Assembly (NCBI RefSeq): GCF_026151205.1 | Contig: NC_087081.1 | Span: 8,925,246-8,985,245, forward strand | DNA length: 60,000 nt | Source of the DNA: Bolinopsis microptera | Taxonomy: Eukaryota > Ctenophora > Tentaculata > Lobata > Bolinopsidae | Reading direction: 5' to 3' | Shown: in pieces, positions 11,401 to 23,400 of the stretch | Layout: every line of letters begins with the position of its first letter | Numbering within the stretch: the stretch's first letter is position 1 | Notes under the pieces: model-generated | What the model was told of the DNA's origin: nothing | Databases searched by the model: none | Seen by the model: the letters and a program-made list of their open reading frames with translations, nothing else | Made by a program: the position numbers and the translations under genes

Positions 11401-14400
11401 ATATATTAAATTTTAGACATTGTTAATTGATGTCAGACCACTAACTTATATTACCATGTCTAGTCTAGAGCAACCTGCAAAAAATTCTTTAAATAAATAT
11501 CAACAACTACTTGCAAAAAGTTCATCAAACTATCAAATAAATGACAATAACTACCTGTAGCTACATTGAATCGAAGTTACGGTGCAGTAAACGAATGTCA
11601 GACGGCAGATAAGACCCTGAAATTTCATTAGGTAAATTAAAATGAGGGGTTGCGGATAAACTCAACAGTAGTAAATGTTTAATCTGTACTTTTGGTGCAG
11701 TCAGCATCACTGTATACTGTTTGGGGTGATTGGGGAATTTAGACCCTCTTAAGTTTAGTCCGGAAAACGTCTAAAATTTGTCCGAAATACGCGCGCAGAT
11801 CAAAATTTATTGTAAAAAATCGTTCTCACTCCACAGTGGAAATCGAAATATGCGAATTTTCGGCGACAAATACGTTTGCGTATGCATCAGCATACGTTTG
11901 CTTGAAACGCTACGTATTTAACAGCATTGATGTTGAGGAATCTGAACAATTTAATTTATTAAATTGAGTTCTGTGAGCATGAAGAGTGGAGGGACTTTAT
12001 CGCATCGTTATATTATATTAAGTGGCAGTAAACTAGTGGGTTGTGATGAATGGGATTTGACACTGGACAGTGGACACCTCATGGCAACATTGAAATATTT
12101 TATCGACTCTATTTCATCGCTTCTTTATAACCGTTTATGAATGTTGAGGAACCTGCACAATTTCATTTATTAATTTGAGTTTAGAATCAACATTATCCGG
12201 CTTGTTGAAACATTATCGCGCGATTGTAAATACTAACAGTATAACTCATAGTTATTATATGGGTCACGAAATCCTCTCCGAACCTCCACGTGGTGTGGCC
12301 TGGTTGGCACTAACGGGTGGTGTGCTCTCTTGTTGAGTACAAAGGTTGGGCCTTGCCAACTCAAAGTTCCCATAGGAACCAGGAAGTCAACACTAACAGC
12401 TACCAAGCACCAGGAAATTTCTCTTTCAGATATCAGGTTACAAGATAGTACACACACAAATGACGATACATTAGACACAGATACCTAGCTCTAAGAGCTA
12501 CTAAATCACCAGGAAATTCTCTTTCAGCTTTCAGGTCCCATCGAAGTCACCCACCACAGAGCTAGGGATTCCAATTCGCTCATCCTGACTACAAGGACAC
12601 ACTGATAATGAGTAGTCCTGGCACTTCTCCCTCCAGTAACCACTTTTCAGGTCTTTTCAGTTAAGACAGCTAATGCGTAAGGGCTGACACACGCTAGACA
12701 CAGGCTCGTGATAAGACAGAATTAGGGATTTAAACTCTGAATACGAGGACACACTGATAGCGAGAATTCCTGGCACTTCTTCCTCCAGTAACCACTTTTC
12801 AGGGGACCGGGTTAGCTTTGCCACACTCTTCATTGAAGTGTGACTGGACGCTCTACAATCATCTAGTAGCAGCAGAGTTTGACTGACACCCTTACTGGTT
12901 CTATTCAGTTTCTACAGCGGAAGATCTCAACACTCGAAAACAGTTCATCTCGGACATCCTGCAGAGCTGCTTTTTCACAGCCTGCCCCATTACACGGGGA
13001 ACCCTTAGATCTACAGTACCCTGGTGGCGAGCATAGCTCACTAAAGCAAAGTGGACCTCTTTAGTTCTGAGACGCAAAGCTAACCGGATCAGGAATAAAC
13101 GTCAATGCAATGCTTAGGGGATGCAAATAGAACATACAATGTTTATCGAATGCATTACTCAATCTTTTGATTCATTTTTTTAGCTCGACGTTACATGGTA
13201 ACATTTCAGGACTGACATTCCTCCTTCAGGTTAATTGAGGAAATCATACCCGCTATTTGCGTTATACATGGCAAGTATCTGGACTTATGATAACTTAGGA
13301 TCTCCATCAATCATAAATTCCTCTCAGATTCCCAGGCTGCATTTAAAGCGCTTAACAGCACCAGTTTTAACTCCAGGTTCGTTCTGAACATCTCAGACCA
13401 ACTCACTAGGTATTCACATCGAGTAGGACTTCGTTCCAGGACATTAAGGAGTATACGGTAAAGAACTAGCGGAAGAATTCGCAAGGGACGATCAATCCAA
13501 CAACATCCCCATAGGACCAGAACCCTTCCTCCCAAATAGGCCACACTCAGTGACAAAGGAACATTCCACTTGTGATGTTCCTCCACAAATTAAATACAGG
13601 AACTTTTATTTTTCTGGAACTCACATCAGATTGCTAACATGGTCGCTTTCAGAATAGGTCACAGCCCACTAGTTTATTTTCAGAACGTGGCAAACAACGT
13701 CAACTTCAAGACGCAAGATTGCGAACACTTTTCAGGAGAAGCAGCAACATCCCAGCACTTCCTCTACAAGTGCATCCAGATCATGACGTTCAGAATGAGG
13801 ATAATTGGTAAACTCTACCTTAACAACAGTAAACTACATCATATCTTCACATTTGTGGAACAGTCGACAAGAATGGATAGGGAAAACCCTTTTGGGTAAC
13901 CTCCTTGGATTCTTCACCAGGAACTTTCGCTAAATCCCATACTAGGAACTCAACCTAGGCCCATCTCCGCATAGAGACAATATATCTCCCAGGCTTTGAC
14001 CTTGCTCGGAAGTCCCTTGTCTACCCGCAGAAGTACTACAACGGAAGTGGGTTTGCTCTGAGACAGGTAGTGACAGCTTCAAGACTCCAGGGGTCTGTTG
14101 CATTGATATTTATTATTTTATGATTTCGTATATACTTTGGGAGTCCTGGCGTGCAGCTAGCAGGAGTTGCATTCTGTGGGCACGGTGAGAAGGCCTCCAT
14201 CTTAACGTAAGAGGCCAGAAACCGTTGACCAGAACAGAGAGAGAGAGAGAACTCATAGTTATACACCTATACTGTTTATATTTCATCGAGCGATTGAAGA
14301 TGATAAGGGGTTGTGAATATCCACTAAATTGAAGTTATGGGTTTATTTTGTTGAACAACCAACTTCTCTGTTAGGATTGGTGCAATTTGATCGCATATTT

Positions 14401-17400
14401 AAATACAAACAATATTACTGGTACAACACAGATAACTACATGTATGAGTTGGTTTTAGTTGTACGCTTAAGCAGTTTGTAAATATGGGAAATGAATTTAC
14501 GTAAAAGATAACCGGAACTAACACTTTATTTAACCGATCAAAAGGTTTAATCTTGAACTATCAGAATCGCTATGGAGAGTGAAAGAATATTTATACCAAC
14601 ATATTTCAAAGTTATGCACTAAGACAATTTATGAAATTGGTTTCTAACATTTTTATATAGCTTGATCATATAGTGAGAACTACATATACTGTATATAAAA
14701 GGTAAACGAAATCAATGCTGTATAAAGTCCTAGGAAATAGTGCAGGAAATATTTAAGAATTCGTTTAAAAACGTTTGAAACCCACTGAGCAATTGACAGT
14801 CATTAAAGTGGCTCTGTATTATTCCCTCTGTCCCTCTATCAGGTATAAACGAAAGTTACTGGAGAGCTTTAGCGGACCTCCACAGACCGAGATGCTATCA
14901 GATCAACAACCGGCATACTGAGAACAACTTGTGGAATTTCTGGTCGTCCCTTGACTTTTGTGCCACCCTACTAACCACTATTGGTATGTGCCACCCTACT
15001 AACCACTATTGGTATGTGCCACCCTACTAACCACTATTGGTATGTGCCACCCTACTAACCACTATTGGTATGTGCCACCCTACTAACCACTATTGGTATG
15101 TGGCACCCTACTAACCACTATTGGTATGTGGCACCCTACTAACCACTATTGGTATGTGGCACCCTACTAACCACTATTGGTATGTGGCACCCTACTAACC
15201 ACTATTGGTATGTGCCACCCTACTAACCACTATTGGTATGTGCCACCCTACTAACCACTATTGGTATGTGGCACTCTACTTTCTACCGAATGTATTGAGG
15301 TTTTCATGTTTTTCGGACTTTCGTAACGTTTCTTTAAAGTTCTAAACCCATGGTGCTACCAGTACCAACCATTAAGTTATTCTCCACTGCAACCTCCCTG
15401 ATAATGGATATTACCTATTTTGTTAATTCCTCCCAGGCGGAACTAGTTTGCTGAATAACGAATGCTGCTGTATTGTGTCACTAATGGCCGTAATGCATGA
15501 TATTGATTGTACATGATTTCTGTTGGCATCACGAACCATACAATTTTGAAAAATTTAGAAATGCTTGGAATCTAATTTTCCAGGGTATGGAAACATGTCG
15601 CCAAGAACCAGTGCCGGGAGACTCTTTACTGTGGTGTACTCCTCTGTTGGAATACCTCTTATGGCAATGTACCTAGCACTTTTCAGTAAAGGTTTGGTAT
15701 TTTAATAAAACATTTATAATTGTTAGTCTTAACATTTTTTACCCAGGTCCAAATGAATTGAAAATGACGGCGAGGTGTACATATTTCAGGTATATAATCT
15801 TGATATTTTTGCAGGAATCTACCGCCTGTCAAGAGTGTTTATTCGATACTGTGTCAACTGTCTTAAGAGAATACAGGTAGGTCCTTATGAGTAACATGAA
15901 TGTTGTAGCTTTTCAAGGTCGAAGAATATAATAATTATACTAATACGGACAGTGGGCATATTCAATTGATTCCGCTACGCTGTTTATGACATGTGCTAAA
16001 TTTAGAGAGAAAAGACAGTTTCTTTCAGGATTCATGCCCAAAGAAATTTGGCGACATGGATGTCTGTTACTTTAACGATTTATGCCCAAAGCTGTTCACT
16101 ATTTTAACGAAATAAGACTTGGCACCGCATGAAAATATTTATCAAGTTGAATTTAGAGTGATAAGTAGTACTTAGAAGTAAGTATATATCTATCATTTTG
16201 GAACAATCAACATTACTCCATGGGTTGGAACATTATTGCGTCGGTAAATACTAACAATATAACTCATAGTTATACATCTATGTCCTATACTGTTTATATT
16301 TCATCAAGCAAATGAAAATGATCATAAGGTTCTACGATTTTCCAATAAACTGAAGTTATAAGGATATATATATTCGGAGTTAATATTTCCGAACAGCCAG
16401 CTTCGCTGTGAGGAATGATTGCATATTTAAATACTGAACTACAAGCAGTATAAGTATAACTGGTAGAAAACAGTAAATATAACACACATAACCCCGGCAT
16501 GCGCAGGGATTATATTTCAATTTTTCCCGCGACGCGCGGGAAAAATTTATAATGATTTCGAGTGCGAAGCACGAGGGATTATTATGAAAATAACCCCGAC
16601 GTGCTTTAGCACGAGGGGTTATTTTAATATAACTTAAGCGTGCCGGTGTTATGTGTTATAAACCCCTCCGGGTTAGTGCTAGGACCAACAAATTTGACAT
16701 TTTACTCTTAATTCTAGCTATATGAGATCATTATGGAAAATATGAAATGGAATTGGGGACTTCCAAATAAATACAACTAAGGTACTATGACTTTTGAAAT
16801 TGGCGTTATATCTAAACATTATTCCTCAGTCAGAACGTTGAATGAATATGAATATCGATAAGGGGCGTCGAGTTAAGCCTGGCAAGCGATAAAAGCTAAT
16901 AATGATATCGTGTCATGAAGTTCATCAAAGTAGGACGACTATAATACATGGCTTATATCAAACTCGACAAAATTAAGCGAACCGGACAAAATCAAATGTA
17001 ACCGTCGAGACAAGTTTTGGAACTGGTCCAATTAATGTAAGAGTTTAAGTAATGTAGTGTGCTGGAGTTTTGCCAGCGCCTGCAATTAGACCGATACGTA
17101 GATCGAGTGTATTTATAGTTCTTACGTTAAGCCATAGGTCACGTGACATTTTTTACCAATGCGCGTCGTAGTAGTTAGTCACGTGATACACGTCATCAAA
17201 ACACGTGACAGTACGCGGTTGAAATTCTCATGGAATATCAAAACAAAACAAATCTTGTTGAGCCAAATTAGCGGGGCGGGATTATAAAAGCTGTGCCGGG
17301 GTTATTTATTCAGCGGGAAAAAACTAACAGCGGGAGCCGGGATTATCAGAATCTATTTAGCGGGAGCCGGGATTATCAGAATCTTATTCTATCCCGGAGG

Positions 17401-20400
17401 GGTTTATAAACTAGTAAACTCAAGTTAGGGGTTGATACTTTTGAACAACCAGTGTCACTGAGAGGATTGGAGGAATATTATCGCATATTTAAATACAAAC
17501 AGTATAACTAGTATCTTAGTATACTATCCGGATAGGAACATTTTTCATGATTCGCATCGTTGTGATGCTTCTGATGGAAATTTCTGATGATTCCGTGTAT
17601 TGCGGCAAAGTTAAAATTCTCTTGTTTTTAGGCGAACGAAATTGGTCGACATTGCAATTTTTTTTTTTTATTTTTTTTAGAGAGGCTGGGCCTGGTTGGC
17701 CCACGAGAGGATAGCATATGAATGCTTTGCCTACCTCTGGGGTATGGCAGTCCTGTGGGAGGATGCCAGTGGAATCAAGATGTGTAATCAAGGATGATGG
17801 TAAGTGTTGTGGGGTGTGTCATGGATAAACGCTTAAGTGGTGGTTGAGTGTGGAAGAGAGAGGCGAAATAAGACGGCGTTAAAATAGTCGCTATGTTACA
17901 CCTGTCTGGTCCAACTCCTCTGGCACCACTAAGCGTTTAGTGTGGTTTGTAAAGTTGACAATGGTGGAGATGTGTTGGTTGTCGAATATGTCATTGACAG
18001 AGAGGTAGTAGTCCCGGAAATATTGACCTCTTATTTGGGCAATAGCCGGGCACTGTCCGAGAAAGTGTGAGACAGTCTCCTCTTCGTCGCCGCATTTAGG
18101 ACAAGCACTTGTGTCTGATTTGCGAATGGTGTGTAGGTGTTTGTTGAGGCCACAATGTCCCGTGATGAGGTGCACTCCAGTACTATAATTTTGTCTGTTG
18201 TTACTGAGTGTAGTGTTGAGATTTTTGATGATGTTGATGTTTTTATGTCCAAGTGTCAGTTTAGTGTGTCTGGGACCATCAGTAATCCATGATTCTTGAT
18301 TAAGTTTTGTGACTTTGTCGTTGATCAGGCGTTTGATGTAAGATTGTGGAATTGGGCAATTCAAAGTGGATTCACTGGTTGTACCATTTTTGGCCAGCTC
18401 GTCTGCTTTTTCATTACCCCACAATCCAATGTGTGCAGCTATCCATCTGATCTCTAAGGTGTTAGTGGATCCGAGTGTATTGAGGGTGTCGTAACAGTCT
18501 CTAGTAGTCCTACTCCTCGTTGAAGGTGAGGATATGGCTTGAATAGAAGAGAGACTGTCTGACCATATGATGATATGTGTGTTTGTGTAAGTTGATAGAT
18601 ATTTACAAGCTTCGATGATGGCAGTGAGTTCTGTTTGATATACGGTGCAATAATCGGGAAGCTTGAATGATCTTTCATCTAGTGTAGTGTTGTTGTTGTC
18701 TGTGGTGATAATATAACCAGCCCCGCTACCTGAGTCTGTGCGTGACCCGTCTGTGTAGCAGGTGATGGTTTCACTGGGGATGTTGTCGATGGTGTTTTGG
18801 AGTGAGCCTCTATATCCAATGTTGTCAGCTCCAGGAGTGGTGACCGTGAAGCGTCGTTCAAGCATCATGGTTGGTATAGATAGGTCTCTCTCTGCTTTGA
18901 GTGGTATGTTGAGATCTACCATGAATTGTTTGTTGATAGTGGTGTGAGTTGTGATGGTACCTTTTCTGGGGGCGATAGTTTCATGAATAATAAGAATATA
19001 ATGTCGTGACATTGCAATGTCACGACATTATATTCTTATTATTCTCCAATTATTTGTTATATAGTAGTGCTGAAAGTATCAAACAAATTTAATACTTTCG
19101 GCAACCACACAGTCAATCAACAATACAGTTTATCATTCAAACAGTCTATCTAACACTCTAACAGCAAGGAGAACCTCACTTAAAACTCTTTACTACAGCT
19201 GGAGGTAGCGTCTACTACGATCAGTATTTTATCCCTCCTTGTGTTAACCCTGCTGCTCGGGACTTACATAGGAGTTCTTAGCTACGTGGGTTTAACTTCT
19301 ACTTTTACTAATTTTACATTTTCTGTTGATCATTTATTTGCTTCAATTCATTTTAGTTATATATTTCACTGGTTCGCCTGCTTCTATGTAAAGATATAAA
19401 TTTAGCTGATGTTTTCTTTCAGCCATAATGTTTAATCTAGAAACATCCTGAATTTGTATTTGGCAACATATACCTATAATGCATTATAAATTTTCAAATT
19501 TTGCGCCACTTCCACATTTTGAGTATCTTAGCGTACTTTTAGGCATTTTAAAAGCGTACAAAAACATCATTTGTGATTTTTCAGATCATGACAGAAACCG
19601 ACTCAACGGACAGCTTGGTCCAATGTTTTTACTTCTACACAATAACATTGAGCACAGTCGGGCTGGGGGACATGGCCATGACTGAGGCGCTTCCCTACGT
19701 CCTCATAAGAATATTACTCGTCTTCTGTGTGGGTAAGTTATTAGGTAATTGGATAATTGGATAATTAGTGGCTTATTATGTATCATGCTGACTGTGGTTT
19801 TGTCACAGCTGCTGCAGTATGAGTAAGTTTGTCACAAACTGGTAAGTTTACACTTTACATAATTTATATCAAATAATGATGTTTTGTCGTAATAATTCAT
19901 CAATATTAATGCGCTGATAACAGATAATGCCTAATAATATAAATATCGAGGCTTGTGAAATCGCATAAATTGAGCTTGGTCATGTCTTCGGGATTGATGA
20001 AATTAAAAGGCCTCGTTAAAAGGTTTACTGGTATAACTATAAAGTTGCATTTATTGATACAGCAACAATAAACATCCCTATCCTTATATTATATCCACCA
20101 GCGTGCGCTTTTTCGCATAGCGGGCTCTCACCAGCTTATATTATAACCATGTCTTTAAAATATTCATTACAAAAACGTGTCTTTCAGACAGCTCGCTCTT
20201 GGCGCATTAAATGAAATAACAAATTTGACTAGATGTGATGATTGATTTTATGAGGTAAGGTATCAAATGAACATAGGTTATAACTACCTATAATCGTATA
20301 ACCAGCTCCAAAATAAGAGATAGTACTTATTCCACAGGGCTAACGTTAGTAACTGCCGTCTTTAACGCTCTGAGACACTTGATAGCTTCCAAAAAACGGT

Positions 20401-23400
20401 AAGATTATTGACTATTTTATGTTTGATAACTTAGCTTCCTACTTAGTGAATAACTTAGTCAAATTATTAATTTGTTGACGCATGACACTGATTTAATGCT
20501 TAGTGAGCGCCCATTCTTTATGTTTTCGAACTGTCTTTTCAATAATAATATAATAATCAAAGAAACTATAACAATTTGACACCGAAAGAAACTATATACG
20601 AAAGAGTCATTCTCTGTTCTTAAACCTTAACCATGTCTAGCTCACAAAATAATTTAGTACCGGTTCATGTGAGGTATGTAAGGTATGTAGTTAGGTATGT
20701 AAGGTATGTAGTTAGGTATGTAGTTAGGTATGTAAGGTATGTAGTTAGGTATGTAAGGTATGTAGTTAGGTATGTCTAATTATAGTTGATTTTTTAACTC
20801 TACTCCACACAACATTTAAGTGAAACTGGCACTCCTTTTCTATCAAAACAATATTTGGAGGCTAAATTCTGACGTCTCTTCCTGGAACTATATCATTATT
20901 ATGGTAGAGACTAGAGGCGGAAAAGTGAACCGTCAACCTTGCGTACGTGACACTCTCTTCTAATGTTACATGGGAGTGCCACGTTTCGCGCAGTGTTCAT
21001 GTAATTTATATTGACACTGCAGAATCAAATCGTGAATAGAATTTGAATCGTGAAATAAAGTGAAGGTGGGAAACACTACCTGCCAATCCGTGACCCGGCG
21101 CCAACATTTTGTCATTTGACCGTCCAATCTGTCAGTGTTTTAATATCCCTGCATGTTCATGGCATGTGCATGGCAAGGGATAGAAAGTTAAGTCTTGAAA
21201 TTAGAGTTCAGACCAGACTTTTGATCATGCATCAACTGTCATTTCACCTTCCGACAAACCATCGCTCAAATTAGATTACGCAAGGTTTTTGACTATACTC
21301 GTCAGCAGACAGCAGTTCTATAATAAGTTCTGATAATGTGCTTTGGTACTGCACAAGACAACGGTCTTGGGATAATTTTCCGACCAAAATTTGGATACTT
21401 GCTACATTTTAACCATGTAGGTTTGAAAAAAACCGTAACAACTTCCGATACATCAAAAATTGACTGAGTTATGAACTATGATTAAAAACGGTGCGACCAA
21501 ATTTTGATAGATTACAGTCCATAAATTGGTAAAATACCAATATTTAAAATACCAAATTGATAAAATACCAATAATTAAATAAAAATCTACATATTCTCTG
21601 TGATTAACAGCTCAGATTTTTAAAGTGTTCAGGAGACTAGTTCAATTCCTTCTGGTAGCATCTTGAATGGATATTTACAGGCCTGCAACACCTAACACCT
21701 AACACCTAGCAACACCTAGCAACACCTAGTAGCAACACCTAACAACACCTAGTAGCAAAATACTAATCGTATTTCTCAGGGTGGTGAATAGGTCGAGGGT
21801 GAAAATGCAAGCAGCCTCATACTTCATCACCAAAGCAAATGCGAATAGAGTGAGACGAGCTAGCATGAGGTAATATGATTTTTTATTTACAAAATAGAAT
21901 CCTATAAAGCTATAAGATAGATATAATTATCAAAAAGATATCTTTAATAATAATGAAAAGTCTGTCTGTTTGTTGTTCATTCGTTCGTTTGTTATTTCCA
22001 AACCACTTAATGAAGAAAACTCAAGTGTGAGTAGTCTCATAACTTTATAAATACTAGCAGGAACCCGTATAATATAACTCTAAACGGTTTCAAGACTCAA
22101 CAGACCAAAATAATTATTACCTATTTAATTCGCGTTTTTGACACCACTTGGGGGTCCAAATTTTGGGCTCTAAAATCACTAATTCTTGGCCAATTTTTAT
22201 TTTTTCATGCTGAATTGGAGGTTATTAAAGCATTTGACCCAGTCAAAAAAGTTTCAGTTGTATATCTTTTACGGTTTTTGCGGAAATTCGCTTTAAAGTT
22301 GATGCCGTGGTGTCAGTAAAATGGCACGGATAAATATATATATATCGTCTCGCTTTATATATAGTAAGATAAAGTGAAAGTAGAAAGTAGAAGTAGCGAA
22401 ATTAAAATAGCTTTAAAATATTGGTATTCGTACAATCCGCACAGATTATGCTTTATACTTCATGTTTTGTTTATATGCATTACATTTTGATTAATGGCAC
22501 CACCACTGTCCACTACCACATTATTTACCAAATATTATTAAGCTTAACCAATTCGGACACATAAAAGTGAAAAACACTCATTATAGTTTAAGGATACGTT
22601 CATTGAAGTTTGAGGATATTGGTAAACAAACAAAGATAGTGTTTTCAACGATAGTGGCCTAATTTTAGCATCTATTAATCTAGCATGTTCAGACGCTAAA
22701 CGTTTTGACCAGCACTTATATTATTTCCCAGGTGGCTGAGAAGGGTATCAGAAAAAAGATCAGTCAGGGAGACAACAAAGGATCTTAAAAAGAGTTCAGA
22801 TCCGAGAGAAATTAACGATAAAACGATTAGGGATGAACTTGGCACTGTTTTTCAAGAAGAACCTGATCCCGAAAACAGCCGTGAGTCACTTTTAACCTTA
22901 TCTTTACTTATCAAGATAACACAAGGAAATTTTCCTCTTGGTTGGTAATATACTCAATGATGGAAGTGTAGTGTATTGGCTATGCCCCGCTTACTAGTTT
23001 AGCTCTTTCTAGTCCCCTGCTACACGGCATGTAAACAGGGATTGGCTAGTTAGAGGCGGTCCGTGTAGGCCTTACACTGTGCTTTCAGCAATACTCATAA
23101 GAGACAGTTTACATATATTTATAGCGTATGCCAGATTTTGATCCTTTGATAATGTGACATGTGTCCAGTGTCTATATGTGAAATATGGTACCGCGACAAT
23201 TGACCCCCTATGTAATTACACTGGGGTCAATTGTCGCGAAATCTAGGGTTTAGTACGACAATTGACCCCCATGTAATTACACTGGGGTCAATTGATCGGG
23301 TTAAGGTCAGGGTCCTGGGTCCTGGGTCCTGGGTCCTGGGTCCTGGGTCCTGGGTCCTGGGTCCTGGGTCCTGGGTCCTGGGTCCTGGGTCCTGGGTCCT

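Noticed and set aside
13688-13812. Candidate for the missing K2P pore-1 exon (acceptor TTTTCAG, ending ATAATTG|GTAAAC)
   Set aside because: The ending resembles TTI-G, but the phase required by the neighbouring exons gives a stop before the donor, and the readable frame fits an RNase H-element tail (CEHFSGEAATSQHFLYKC).
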